DNA from: Pisaster brevispinus
Lineage: Eukaryota > Echinodermata > Asteroidea > Forcipulatida > Asteriidae
Reading direction: 5' to 3'
Assembly (NCBI GenBank): GCA_023634235.1
Contig: JAMKCF010000009.1
Span: 7,874,001-7,938,000, forward strand
Length of the DNA stretch: 64,000 nt
The position numbers and the translations under genes were made by a program. The notes under the pieces are model-generated. The model searched no databases. It was not told the DNA's origin and was given only the letters and a program-made list of their open reading frames with translations. This document shows, piece by piece, positions 24,501 through 35,200 of this stretch. Numbering within the stretch: position 1 is the first letter of the stretch; each line of letters begins with the position of its first letter.

Positions 24501-26103
24501 TAGTTCACTTGATGCTTTAGAGTAGCTGCAGCAGTTGCACTTTTGCAGGTTATTCTTCATAGTGTGTATGCACCATCCGATTATAAATAGACAGATTTCT
24601 AGATTTGTTTTTCACCTTTTTAAATTTTGAATTGTGAAACAATGGAATTTAGATTTTAGAGTATGTGTACTTGATAGTGTATCCATAAACACCCCAAAGA
24701 GGTTAACCATTCTGATTGATCAAGAGGAGATCACATGACCTTGGTCTTACTGTCAGGCCATTATTTATTTTTTTGCATTTATACCGTAGGTCCTTTTGGT
24801 TGGTAAGCAGTTTGTAACGGCTAATTTAATTTTAATTTTTATTCCGTCACTAATGATTTTGTTTTTATGTTATTTCAGTGCCTCAGAAAGTGGCAAAGGT
24901 GTGCAGATTTTACCCAAACTGCACAAATGTCAACTGTACTTTCCTTCATCCCAAGGTAAGGCCATGGGACAATATGTACAGATATTATCAGCTATGAAGC
25001 TTGTATCGTCATCACCACCCTAACAAATTGGTTGTGTGCATTTCAGACTTCAAAAAAAGAAAAGAAAAAAAACAAGCATTTTAAATAGATAACTATTTAG
25101 TAGGTGCACTTGTTGTATGTCATAGCCTGTACAAGAAATAAAGAAGCAAAAGTTAGAAAATTACTTTAATGTCAAGCCCTTGTATGTTTTCTCATTTAGA
25201 AGTCACTCTTACTGTTTTCTCGTTAACATCCTGCGACTGACTTTAGAAATTCATCTTTGTGTTAGCTTTGAAACAGGAAGTAGTGGACAGCACTGTCAAA
25301 ATAATCTGACCACTTCTTTTCGTGGTATAATAGATGTTTTGTGTGGTATTTTTTAATGTATACAACTTTTGTTGACACTTGTGAATCAGTTTGGTTTTGA
25401 TTTTGTTGCCAGTTTCGAATAAATTTTACAACTTTTCCCAACTTTTTCAGAAAGTGTAACCCAAGTCTTTGGTTCTGTGTCATAAGAAAAGTCACAACAG
25501 ACTGTGCAAGTTTGTGATTTTGCTTCCGCCGCTAGTAACATGCACACCTTACTAGACCTTGGAGCCCCTTTTTAATGTTAGGTTTAAATCCTGGTTGCTA
25601 GTTTGGGGGCAATTTTATTTGTTTGTCACAGGCTTTTTTTTCGAGCACATAGGCCTACATATAAGTTCTTTGAATGTTAATTTCCTGTATGAAGTGGAAC
25701 TCTTACCCTGTAAACTCCAGTCAGTTACACCACGAACCGATGCATGGGTTAGAAAAACCCACAAATTTGTAAATCGTTTTTTTTTTTACAAAGTATTGAT
25801 ATAATCATTACTGTGAACAATTTCAGCAAGTTTCAGGACCTAACATGGAACAGTTTTTTAATTACACTATTCAGCATGATGGACATATATCCCTAGATTT
25901 GTAATTTAACAAAATACAAGCGATGTGTCTGACTTTCTTTTGATGTTGTCACAGCTTCTCATTCTGTCTGTCATGTGTTCTCTTAATTCATGCAGATGTG
26001 TATGTACGGTCGTGCTTGTACTCGGTCTGACTGTCTCTTCACTCATCCCAAAGTTGCAACTGGTGCTGCCCTCAAGTGGACCAAGCAATCGCATATAAGG
26101 TGA
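9561..26103 (+). CDS. ZC3H14: Zinc finger CCCH protein 14 (Nab2-type poly(A) RNA-binding), 13-14 exons
   Basis: Nuclear poly(A)-binding protein that limits tail length and supports mRNA quality control. Exons: 9561-9599, 12895-12937, 13047-13161, 13654-14122, optional 14315-14359, 14655-14782, 17279-17434, 19360-19610, 20444-20594, 21204-21568, 21761-21887, 22131-22294, 24879-24955, 25996-26103. Every junction is GT/AG and the phases agree; total 2193 nt = 730 aa (745 with the optional exon; human 736). N-terminal Nab2/PWI-like fold: LPDYIMVMVANKKSEAQMT, LSLFLGNNT. Basic nuclear-import-like clusters: KPKKVKES, KNKKIKEKK, SRKRKAP. Conserved linkers: LPVSKQANTSLLKKA and SPKFIVTLEG. A Q/E-rich coiled-coil-like segment (exon 21204-21568) precedes five CCCH fingers. 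The short C-terminus keeps the family's ALKW motif. Several introns carry repeats. Confidence 0.93.
10159..10874. mobile_element. Long fold-back element in ZC3H14 intron 1
   Basis: The left arm, about 10159-10435, reappears inverted at about 10600-10874 with high similarity. Shared words include CTACTCCTAGAACTATTCGG, ATCGTCTCCCCGACCC, TCATCATGTACAAAATCCTA, GTGGATTTTCTGGACCCACC and GATGGGAATTTATCATTTTT, each present with its complement. Weaker pairing continues towards the centre near 10515, so nearly the whole 716 bp is a palindrome. Mirror-image open frames arise from it and are not genes. No clear target duplication was found. Confidence 0.8.
11921..12055 (+). repeat. Diverged copy of the GGGGACC dispersed repeat
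   Basis: Contains AGCAACAGCTCCTGTTGGTTTTGTAC and GACCTTCACCACACCAGGGATCCTATGTC in the same order as 8755-8850 but with many changes; it is older than the other three copies. Confidence 0.55.
12181..12231 (-). repeat. 51-bp hairpin with a ribozyme-like loop pattern
   Basis: A perfect 10-bp stem, ATGCCCTGAC (12181-12190) with GTCAGGGCAT (12222-12231), encloses a second stem ACCCT/AGGGT. On the minus strand the junction reads CTGACTCA, stem, CGAAAC, GTC. The CGAAAC part recurs near 27581-27600 in the frame AGGGTCGAAACATCAGG. Confidence 0.55.
12895..13161 (+). CDS. ZC3H14: ZC3H14 exons 2-3: N-terminal Nab2/PWI-like domain
   Basis: Two exons, 12895-12937 and 13047-13161, joined in phase 1. They encode the most conserved part of the family: LGSYVDDELPDYIMVMVANK, then MTDDLSLFLGNNT. 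In Nab2 and ZC3H14 this helical domain contacts mRNA-export and nuclear-pore partners. Exon 3 ends in TG, and the next exon starts with G to make the Trp of the family's W-L-H motif. Confidence 0.92.
14315..14359 (+). CDS. ZC3H14: Optional 45-nt in-frame cassette exon of ZC3H14
   Basis: CTGATTTTAG precedes 15 open codons (DFLKLSLSLQNFLKE), followed by GTAAAA. Phase is 0 on both sides, so inclusion or skipping both keep the frame. I recall no equivalent in human. Mammalian ZC3H14 is known for alternative central exons, which makes a cassette reasonable but unproven. Confidence 0.35.
15350..15622 (+). mobile_element. 3' end of a non-LTR retrotransposon with an (ATA)n tail
   Basis: The stretch ends GAAGGCCTTCGGGCTACAGT, CATATGTCCCTGGC, TTTTTATGCCGAATAAAT, then (AATAAT)n to about 15622. 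A LINE 3' UTR closing in a trinucleotide tail looks like this. No reverse-transcriptase frame remains upstream. It lies inside a ZC3H14 intron. Confidence 0.5.
16510..16800 (+). pseudogene. Possible retroelement remnant in a ZC3H14 intron
   Basis: Two overlapping frames of 76-81 codons, 16522-16767 and 16598-16828, show no intact domain. Composition differs from the AT-rich surroundings and resembles a degraded repeat. No family can be named. Confidence 0.2.
17640..17900. repeat. (TTTA)n tract, T-runs and G-runs
   Basis: TTTA/TTTTA repeats at 17640-17706 are followed by T-run plus G-run blocks at 17707-17727 and 17860-17880. No protein-coding signal. It lies in a ZC3H14 intron. Confidence 0.6.
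18090..18345 (+). pseudogene. Possible degraded end of a LINE open reading frame
   Basis: A frame near 18285-18340 reads approximately CALRNTLPYHGLSQ, reminiscent of the W-N-x-L-P motif near the C-terminus of CR1/L2-type reverse-transcriptase proteins, but with stops and missing residues. Weak call. Confidence 0.2.
19202..19270. repeat. (AAAC)n microsatellite
   Basis: AAAC repeats interrupted by CCCCAACA, ending shortly before the ZC3H14 exon at 19360. A similar AAAC tract with CCCCAACA lies at 32967-33008. Confidence 0.75.
19678..19870 (-). mobile_element. SINE-like element, copy 2, reverse orientation
   Basis: On the minus strand it reads AACTTGGGTGTGATCCCTGG, ACGGCAGTTTAAGG, CTGACTGGCATCC, AAAGATATTGAC, then TAGCTGAGTTGGTAGAGTGCC (A-box region). 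This is the order seen at 8140-8280. It stops before the B box, so it is truncated. Confidence 0.6.
20705..20886 (+). mobile_element. LINE 3' tail with a (TTA)n end
   Basis: Ends CCCTGGGAAAAGCCAGTATATAAATGCTATTCTTATTATTATTA. The motif of a glycine/alanine-type repeat followed by 'ATAAATGC' and a TTA microsatellite is typical of LINE 3' ends in marine invertebrates. It lies in a ZC3H14 intron. Confidence 0.45.
21761..26103 (+). CDS. ZC3H14: ZC3H14 C-terminal exons: five tandem CCCH zinc fingers
   Basis: Four exons, 21761-21887, 22131-22294, 24879-24955 and 25996-26103. The fingers are CLFWPACRKGSDCIYVH (C-x5-C-x5-C-x3-H), CRTFPNCKFGDKCLFIH (same spacing), CKYDARCSRTNCPFTH, CRFYPNCTNVNCTFLH and CMYGRACTRSDCLFTH (each C-x5-C-x4-C-x3-H). 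All zinc ligands are present. Finger number, order and the split between spacings follow vertebrate ZC3H14. Finger 2 is interrupted by an intron right after its first Cys. The stop TGA is at 26101-26103. Confidence 0.93.
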
Positions 26104-26274
26104 ACTCAACTGTGGCTTGAATTTCTTTAGGGAGTGGTCTTTATATTTCATATTGAGTTCAGTGTGTTCTAGTTGTTTACTAAGTTTGCTAATGATGTGA
26201 CATTTTGTGCATTTATGGGCAGTTGATCAAGAAAAACCATAAAAGACCAAATAAGCATGCTATTACTAATCATT

Positions 26275-26345
26275 ATTAGAATAACACAAACATTTATACA
26301 GCGCCTGAATGAAGCAGACATGCTCTAGGGTGCTGAACACAGTTT
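26275..26345 (+). mobile_element. SINE tail motif (CAGCGCCTGAAT)
   Basis: Contains TTTATACAGCGCCTGAATGAAGCAGACATGCTCTAGGGTGCTG, the core/tail pattern of widespread metazoan SINEs. It shares AGCGCCTGAAT..GCTC..GGCGCTGA with 48105-48150. It follows the ZC3H14 stop and could be in its 3' UTR. Confidence 0.45.
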
Positions 26346-27169
26346 CACACAAAAATTGGCACTGGTTAAAAGCTAAACAGGTACAATTGTATGGACATAT
26401 TGAGATAAATTAAGAAAACCAAACAAGAGAAACATTAAACAAACGTTTATTGAGTGTCGAAAGACAAAGTAGATGACTACAGAAGTTCAACTCTGCTGGA
26501 GTTAAATGGCCACTGCAGCCTATGTTTGTTGCCTTGGTTCTAGTCACTGCATATGTCTGGTAAAAGCCATAGGAAATGGCATTTCATTTTGGTCCCAGCT
26601 GCAGGACAAAGTTCCTCAACGTCACAGCGATAGGTCCATTTTTGAAATACAAGCACCTTTCTTGTTTGCTAGGTGTGTTGCAAATTATGATGATTACCAA
26701 TGGTACATTATGGAGGTGGAATGAATTTAACTTGAATTTATTTCTATTCATCTTTACAGTGAAAGGCAGTTTTCAGCTAAAGGCACACCGAGTTAAACAA
26801 GGATTTTCTACAAAGGTTAAGTTATGTTAAAAGGCCGTGTTTTCCTTCATCTTTTCATTTCATCATTTTAGAAAAGAACAACCCACATGTGTTTACTTGT
26901 TTACCTTCATGTACGAAACAGATTGGTATACCACGGCAATAGATTGTGAACTTTGATTGGTTGAGAACCAATCATGTGATGTGCTACAAAGACACATGAG
27001 TGCATGGAACATGAGTGATGTACCCCACGGGGTGCATTACCTTGATCGCGCCCATCGTTGATCATTTCCAGTGCCTTGTACACTGTTAGAAATAGACCTA
27101 GGTTCGAGATTGTAATTACACTGGTACTAGGCAAATTGAAGAGTGTTGATTTGAGTTCTGGTCTTGAAC

Positions 27170-27362
27170 CATTATTGCTTTGTCTTTCTCATGGGACGTA
27201 AAGCTGTACATCCTGGTGTTGTGTAGTACATGTAAAAGAACCCAGTTAATTTTATCACTAAGAGAAGGGTGTTCGCCCCGATGTTTTCTGGTATGGTTGG
27301 CTGCAGATTGGCCACAGAACCTTGTAAACCGTTACATGGTGTTATGTAAATAAATGGGTCTT
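27170..27362 (+). mobile_element. SINE-like element downstream of ZC3H14
   Basis: Carries CATGGGACGTAAAGCTG, ACATGTAAAAGAACCC, GGGTGTTCGCCCCGATG, CAGATTGGCCACAGAACC and a GTAAATAAATGGGTC end. This resembles the body and tail of tRNA-derived SINEs whose GGGACG..AAAG..CACAG order I recognise. The tRNA head is not clear. An AATAAA at 27349-27354 falls inside it. Confidence 0.4.
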
Positions 27363-28239
27363 ATATCTCGAACATAACTCCTTGTTGACAAAAATATAAG
27401 AACTCGTAATATTATTATACTAGTTCACTTTACATGTAAGCACCTTTTTCAAAGACTCGGTATTTTTGTACTCGTATCTAAATAGAAGTTACAATTTTCA
27501 ATAAACTTAATTAGGTGTTCCCTGGAACAGTTCAAACATTTTATGTCATATACATACTTCTACAAAAAAATAGTTAGTGGCCTGATGTTTCGACCCTAGC
27601 AGAGTCTTTCTCGAAGGCTAAATGACGAGACTACAAACATAAACAGGTATACAGGTGTAACAAAAGCAGTCAAGTTGAAACAGATGATAGAGATGAAAGC
27701 ACACAGAGAAAGCAGGAAGCTGAACAGAGAGAAGGGTAACAAAGGGGTGGGGTAAGGGGCTGGTTTGACCACAAGAGGTAGGGAACACAAAGGACAAAGT
27801 CAATGATTGGAAGAGGGAGAGACAAGTAACTGATTAGTGAATGAGGCAGGCTAGAGGGGGCTTATCTGTGGTAAAAAGGAGAAGGCAAAGACAAAAAAAA
27901 TGTCATCAAATGGGTGAATCTACAGAGTATAATATGACAAATTTGTCGGGACAAAAGCTTGGGTGGGGCTGCTCCGAGGGTTATTTGAAAACATACGCTT
28001 CCCTCACGGGGCTTCCAGGACCCAAGCCGTGGTTTGACAAGGGCCATAGGGTCAAATGTGGAGTTCATGTTATCATGTTGCACAACAAGTTTTGTAAAAC
28101 TTGAAGAAAATGTCATTAAAATGCTACTATACTGTTTCCATTCATTCGCACAGGTACAATGTATCAGATACTTTTATAGTGTTTTTTTTAAGATATTAAA
28201 AATAATGGAAATGTTCATGAATGTATCATATTGGTTTGA

Positions 28240-28245
28240 AATAAA
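28240..28245 (+). terminator. Candidate poly(A) signal of ZC3H14
   Basis: AATAAA followed by GATTGTGTATGTTGACATGTG, a GT-rich downstream region. It is 2.1 kb past the stop, acceptable for a long ZC3H14 3' UTR; the AATAAA at 27349 is an alternative. Confidence 0.3.
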
Positions 28246-28667
28246 GATTGTGTATGTTGACATGTGATTTGGCTTGAGTCAGGAAACTCCCACCCCCCCA
28301 ACAACCCTGTTTTTGCAAATTGTTAAATATTAAAGATCAACTGTAACGAAATCACTCAAACAAATTTGACCCTTTATACATGTATTTGTTTATTATGTGT
28401 TTAGTTATTATTTTGTCCGAAGTCTGGAGTTTGCTACAATTTTGCTGAAATTTGAACGGAAAACTAGCCCTCTTTTTAACATTTTTGAACGAGTGTTTTT
28501 TATCTTCGTTGTCGGCGCCCTCGCATGTTTGGAACTAATACGTCATACTGCGGACTGGTGATGATTGCTTATCTTCGTCTCTATGCATTCACTGATTGGT
28601 TTCTTTGGATCGTTTCCTATTTCTTCAAGTTTTCTTTTTTTTTCAATAACGTGTGTAAGTTTGTATC

Positions 28668-28760
28668 ATGCCAAGCAAATGTGCCGTCAGTGGTCTTCAG
28701 AAACAGCAGAAAGAGTCCCAAAGTTATATTTTTTTCCCCCGAGGAATCCGGTGATTTTTG
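28668..28760 (+). pseudogene. THAP-like domain fragment, frameshifted
   Basis: ATG at 28668 starts MPSKCAVSGLQKQQKESQSY, which looks like the beginning of a THAP zinc finger (M-P-x-x-C-A-x-x-G-C), but the second Cys is replaced by Leu. The expected F-P-R-N-P stretch then appears in another frame (FFPPRNPVIF). It is probably a relic of a THAP-containing transposase or gene. Low certainty. Confidence 0.25.
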
Positions 28761-28929
28761 TTAACAACTCTCGAAAGGATTTCAAGTTGTCAAAATGGTC
28801 TTTGAGTGGTTTATAAAAGCTTATTACTGTTGTTATGTCAGTTGTTCATAGATCTAGGATTGTTACTACGGAGCACCGAACTGGACATAATGGAAGGAAA
28901 ATTACTGGGGAAAAACATAAGTCATTAAT

Positions 28930-29480
28930 TATTTTGTTCTCACCAAATCATTTTGATCAAAATTATTTTGTGCTCTGATATCCTCTCGCTTGAAATCATT
29001 TCGAACGCTCAAAATAATTATTTTTGTGCGCTTGAAATAAGTTATTGCGAGAGCTTGACATTAAGTAATTGCAAAAGCTGTTAATAAAAAATTGCGAATC
29101 AATTCGTGGTCTCAAAATCATTTCGGCCGAAATCATTTCAAAAGCTCAAATAGATTATTTCAAGAGCTTGAAATGAAATATTGCAAAAGCTAAACAAATA
29201 TGATTGCCAAATCTGTTCGTGCTGTTGAAATCATTTCTCTCGAAATCATTTCAAATGCTCCAAATATTATATTTTTGTGCTTGGAATAAATTATTGCCAA
29301 AGCTCGAAAATAGTTATTGAAAAAGCTCGATATAAATGATTTCGTGCTCATTTCGATTTCGTGCTTTCAAGATCGTGTTTAAAGTTCAAATAGATTATTG
29401 CGAGAGCTCGAAATAAATTACCTCAAAAGCTAAAAACAAATTATTGCGAAATCATTTCGTGCTCTAAAATGCTCAAACTA
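28930..29480. repeat. Degenerate AT-rich array of GAAATCATTTC / AAAAGCTC words
   Basis: Words such as AAAATCATTTCG, GAAATAAATTATTGC, GAGAGCTCGAAAT and CAAAAGCT recur roughly every 15-30 bp. Many are self-complementary (GAAATNATTTC, GAGCTC). No single unit length was fixed by eye, so this is either a decayed minisatellite or a cluster of short palindromes. Confidence 0.55.
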
Positions 29481-30269
29481 TTTATATAGTTATTTTCTTT
29501 CGTCACATGTCCTTTTAGTGGCTCCTTATAGCCTCGTTGGCATTGACTATTTTATTTTTATGCATTTTTTCAAGCATTGTTTGACGTTCATAAGAACGTA
29601 TCGTGATCTACTCACATAAAGAAATACCAACCGTGATCCATGAAACTACTATTCGAAATAAATAACTCACTGTTGACACAAATGCTTTTCATTATTCGCT
29701 CTTTATCAGATTTCCTCGAATATAGGATAGTTTAGGCCTGTAGATCAGATTATTTTGGGTGATAAATAGTTCATAAATGCTCTAAGGAAACGTCTTTTAA
29801 CTCCTGGTTTAAGTGTTGTTTTGCCTAAATAATGTTTAATTCAAATGGTCATGTATTTTACATGTAAACAAATTAATGTTGACTTCTCACTTTCATGTTA
29901 AATTTGCAGAATTTTTATTTTTATAAATTTTTAAGTATCTAATTTTGTTATTGTTTATATATATTGTAATATTCTTATAATCTTTTTATGTTATTTTTTT
30001 TTCCGGTTTGCTGGATATCCACTCGATTGTGATTCAGTTCGCATTTGGCCCCCTTGGAGACAACAGCTATGTATGCCACTAACGTTCCAACTCACGAAGC
30101 TTATAGAGTCAGTCAGAGTCATTATGTAGGTTTCCTAGTATTTTCAGTTTATCTATAGCATTTTTATAAAATACTGTTCTGGTTGACAGGTGTGGATAAA
30201 GTGATTTCAGGAATTCAAGAGGACCTTTATCATCATTAATTCCATTATCGGGATTGTCCTCTCATATAG

Positions 30270-31450
30270 CGTTTGCACAGTCTCCAACCATGCTCCAACA
30301 TAATATAGGCGATTGTTTTAGCAGCTTCACCGCCCCTTGCAACTTGTCCTTGGGAGCAACTTGCTTTGCAGCCACATTGATTAGCTCAATTACTGCACCT
30401 TGAGCAAGGAGAGCAAGACATCTGGGTCCAACTTCATGGAGGAGATCACGAGCGAAGAAATACTTGGTGATGACAATTGCCTCCCCCAGTCACCTGAGCA
30501 ACAAGAGCTGATGAGATGAAGAACGCTCTCTATACCTGGTAAGGATAGTGGGTCAAAAACTATGAGCAAACTCACCAATGTCAGGATTGAATTTCTTCAG
30601 AGATATCTGACACCATCTCTGGGTTACGTTTGTCCTTGGCTGCAACATTATTTTGATTAGCTCAATTACTGCACATGGAGCAAGGAGAGCAAGACATATG
30701 GGTCCAATTTCATGGAGCGGAAGATCTGAAAGCTTTTGAGAAGCTGTTGGGATTTTGATTCACTAGACCCGCGAGATGAAGTGTGGTAGTGATTAGTCGG
30801 TCCAGAGCGGCTAAATTTTAACCGAGTCCAACCATCCCACCATGTCCCTTTAGCTTCTTTATTCGCTGCTCGATGGCCTGATCGGTGAAGAGATGGGTGA
30901 AGGGTATCGCTGGTTTTGCCACCACAAATTCACCAGACTTCAGTGCATTCCATGTTTGCGGGTCATCCTCTTCAAGAGCATTCATTTGAGCGAGATGGAC
31001 AGGCATCGGGCGAGCATAGTTGAGGAGATCACGAGCGAAGAAATACTTGGTGAGGTTCTCTTATGATGACAAATGGCCCTCCCAGACACCTGAGCGACAA
31101 GAGCTGATGAGATGAAGAACACTCTCTATACCTGGTAAGGATACTGGGTCAAGAACTGAGCAAACTCACCAATGTCTTTTTCATCTTCGTCTCTGGATTA
31201 CGTTTGTGCTTGAGAGCAATAATGCACTGCATACAAACTGGACCTTTTTTGAAGAGTCGACAAGATGGCATCAAAACGCAACATCATAATTGCAAGGCTG
31301 GTAGTGATGTGGCTACTCAGGGTCTCGCTGGTATTAAGCTTTGCCACCGAAGATCCCACGAAGAGCTGCTGATGTGTATGTGCCACTTTGAACAGCACAT
31401 TGTGTCAGTGCCACTTCCATCAATTATTTTACCAAGAGTGTGCAAGTCAG
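30270..31450 (-). pseudogene. Broken multi-copy gene or retroelement remnant with internal duplications
   Basis: On the minus strand 30818-31025 encodes NYARPMPVHLAQMNAL, SGEFVVAKP and FTDQAIEQRIKKLKGHGGMVG. The pattern, Y-A-R-x-M-P-V then F-V-V then T-D-Q-A-I-E-Q then GG, is common in repetitive uncharacterised proteins of marine invertebrates. Stops and frameshifts break it on both sides. Segments are duplicated: about 30375-30425 matches 30653-30715, and about 30450-30565 matches 31030-31165. Function unknown; probably non-functional. Confidence 0.45.
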
Positions 31451-32206
31451 CAATGTGGAGAGTTTCAGCTCTTAGAATTGTCACTGGATGCTATGCCCCT
31501 GAATGACGAACTATTTGTAAAAGTTGTTCTTGTATTGGCCCAGATAAGAGCCAGAGTAGGGCGAGGAATGTAACGATGGTTGATATTGGCACAGCGGTTT
31601 ACTCCGGGGGGGGGGGGGGGGGTGACCCCAGCTGCTGAACCGAAAGTCAGAAAAGACACTTCTTGATGCTTTAAAAGTGTAATAAATCAACTCAGATTAT
31701 TAAAAACCTACAAAACGCATCTAGTGTTATGAAAATAGGTCGTTAACTGGCTGAAATTTTGTTCTGGGGTCCCAAAATGGGTGCCCCCCCCCCACCCACT
31801 CACAAAGAGGGTGGGAGTCAGAACAATTTGATCACCCTCAATTTCTGATAGTTTGGACCCTTTACCCACGGTATCTGTTTTCTTGACATACCATACCACA
31901 GAGCGTGGAACTGGACGCCAGTTGTTTGGGCTATAGTTTCGTGGCAGCACGACAATATTCTACATCATTATGTGCGTGTTTAGTCGGATTGATGGCTCAC
32001 CAGTCACGTGTCACGCAACGGAGACTATAAACGGCAACAATAAAATTATGCGTGGCGACACAAGGAATAGTCAGTACACACTTACCATTGTTGTTTTCTT
32101 TTTTTGATAACGTCACTATGTGCGTAGCCTATGGCTTCCTCATTCTCATTTCTGAACAAAAATCGTCTCTTGGAAGGGTAACTGTATCAGATGAACATTG
32201 ACCACA
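31450..32206. other. Noncoding DNA upstream of opsin 1
   Basis: Contains G-runs (31609-31622) and a short C-run near 31786, with no recognised gene. No TATA box is evident close to the opsin start at 32207. Confidence 0.4.
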
Positions 32207-35200
32207 ATGGCGGGCAACTTTTCTTTATTACTGGAACAACCATCGAAGTACGTGCAGCTGAGCAGGGCTGCATACACGGCTTTTGCCGCGTACTTGGCTT
32301 TTGTCCTGATTTTAAGTCTGCTTGGAAACGGCCTGTTTATATTCACCATAGTCCGCAACAAACAACTCCAGAATGCTGTCAATTTATTCCTTGTGAACAT
32401 TTGCATCGCAGATTTGAGTGTTACGCTATTTGGGACGCCATTCTCGCTAACGGCAAATGTGCTTGGCTATTGGAGCTTCGGTCCAGCGGGTTGTAGATGG
32501 TACGCGTTTATGTCCTCTCTCTGTGGTAGGTAGCCTTCCAACATTAATTTTTGTTTTGTTCAGACATGATTTACGTTCGGAAAACCACATTCTGATAACT
32601 AAGTTGATTGCAGTTGATTTGAAATATTTTATATATTTATTCATTTGTTAAATTGTTGTTGTTAGGCCTATTGTTTTGGGTTTTTTTCCTTTGTTTTGGG
32701 GGTTTTTTGGGGGTGTTTTTTTTTTTTGGGGGGGGTTGAGATTATAATCACAAAGTGAAATCTGTACGGACTATTTTCCAGCTGAGTGAAATGGAAAAGC
32801 AATTTCACCAAGCGACTGTACATTCTGCGACAAATACACAAACGAAATGCACTCAATATTTGTTTTATATCAATCACACATAGAACTTTGTCATTTGAAA
32901 TTGTTTTCAAAATAAACACCGAATAGACACGGAAACTCGTCCACCCCACACTTTGGATGGTTAAAAACAAACAAACAAACAACCCCAACACCACAAACAA
33001 ACAAACATTGTGGACGACTCCATGTCGCCAACCTTGTCCGCCGTCTGCCTCGTTTGGACAAACGGGCAGGGAACTTTTTCTCTCTTTTTTTCTCTTTGTT
33101 TTCCTTTGGGGGGGGGGGGCGATGCTGCAAAGCGTCCAGTGTTATCGATATCGGACTCCAATTATAAAGTTTGGATGCGGGTACCAACCGCATCTCTGCC
33201 CGCAGCATTCACAAACTGACACCACGGACGCTTGAATCTCCAGAAGTCGCCTTTGGGTGATCTTTGGAGACTCAAATTTTGTCGACATACTTTTATTGAT
33301 TTCTAATTAACGGGGCATTTCATAAGACGAAATAACTTCGCAGGCTGCTTACTACCCGCACCAGCTTGAACAAGGCTTTCAGAAAAAAAGTTTTTACCAG
33401 AGTATGACCCTACCTTTAAAATAATGCCATACACATTTATATTGCATGTAATAACAAAAGTTAACTTGTTTTGCTGCTAACTGTTCCGAGTCTTTGCTTT
33501 ACATGATATGCACAGGATGCGAACAGATCGTAAGCGTTGCAACCATTGCTCTCCAGCGTTATTTCTTCGTTGTCAAACACATTCTGGCCAGGAGACTGAC
33601 TAAGGAATACGTCTTAGTCTGTATTGGTTTTACGTGGCTTTATTCGTTGGCTGTAGTAATACCTCCCGCTATCGGATGGAATGAGTTCACAGTTGAAGGC
33701 GGAGGAACATGTAAGGATTTCTTTATTATACATCTCTCTCAGTTGAACGGTTCGACACTTTTGTTTAAACAGGGCTCAATTTCATAGAGCTGCTTAAGTA
33801 AGCAGCAAATACTGCTCTCAATTCTTCTGCTGAGCAAAAGTTAGCAAGATACCAGCTCCAAATAGTACATGTTACATGGTATTATCGCTGGTAACCTTAT
33901 TACGGCAAACTTAAATTTGGTATGAGTATTATAGCAATTTTTTTTTTTTATTCAAGCAGGTCTATGCAATTCGGCCCTGGTCATGTATATTATACATTTT
34001 TATTTCCCAGCATGCAATTTTTTTTTATCCTAGGCAGTTTTCTCTTCAGTTTGTTTTTATTCGTTACTTTATTTACTGTTCCTATTAAAATAAATTAAAA
34101 ATATAATTTTGTTTTTAATTGTTGTTGCGGAAGTTAGTATAATGTGTAATAAAATTAATAACACTATTATAATCACACACAAAACAGTAAATTGATAAAG
34201 CGCCGGTGTAAAGTCAAGCGTGAATTTTACAGCACATACTCAAAACAAATCTGTGTCAGAATTGACCCGAATCCGGCTCACCAGTGGATCCTGACCTATT
34301 GCTGGGTCAGTATGACCCAGAATCTGAGTCAATGATCTAAAAAAAAAAAAGAATTAAAATGACGCAGAATCCGAATTAAAATACACTTTTTAAAACTTGT
34401 TTCCGGGTCAACCTGACCCGGAAATGGGTCAGGGGTCAGCCCTGCAGAGACTCGGAATCCGTGTCAGTTGACCCGGGAGCTTTTAGAGTGCGTATACAAA
34501 TACAAAATTATTGAGGGAAAACTATAAACAATGTTTCTTATTTATAGTGACTTCAATGAAAAAATGCTTTTTATTTGGTGTGTTGAATACAATTATTAGA
34601 TTGTTCCAAACATCCTCACCTGCATGAGAGAATTACCGTTGAACCTTGAAGTGTTTTACGTCAAAAATGTCTCCCTATCGGTTCCCATGCGAGCCACATG
34701 AAAGTTACATTTAAGCAAGATTTGGAACTTAACGTGGGAACACAATATTTGATAGTTTAATAAATGGTCTAACAGAGCTGTCTAACCACCGTTTTTTCTT
34801 CATATATAGGCCCTAGTTTATTATACAACATGGTGTCTCCTCCGCAAACCTCACTAAATTCATAATTGAAGCACAGTCTTGTGCAACTGTAGCGCATTAT
34901 TTTCTTTACAGTGTTCACTTTACCAACTCAAAATTTTACCTTTCTCTCATTCTTGTGGCAATAATAGCATGCTCTGTGAACTGGGAGTCTGGTGACCCTT
35001 CGTATATCATTTTTATCTTCACGCTCGTCTTGGTCATACCCTTGTTCATCATAATTTACTCATACGGAGGAATCATTTATAGAGTAAAAAAGGTGAGTTT
35101 ACTGAATAATCGATCAATCATGAGCTTATAAAGCCATGGATATCCTAGCCTTTTGTCAAGGCCTTCGTGGCTTGGACAGCTTTGTAAACAGTGGAGCGAC

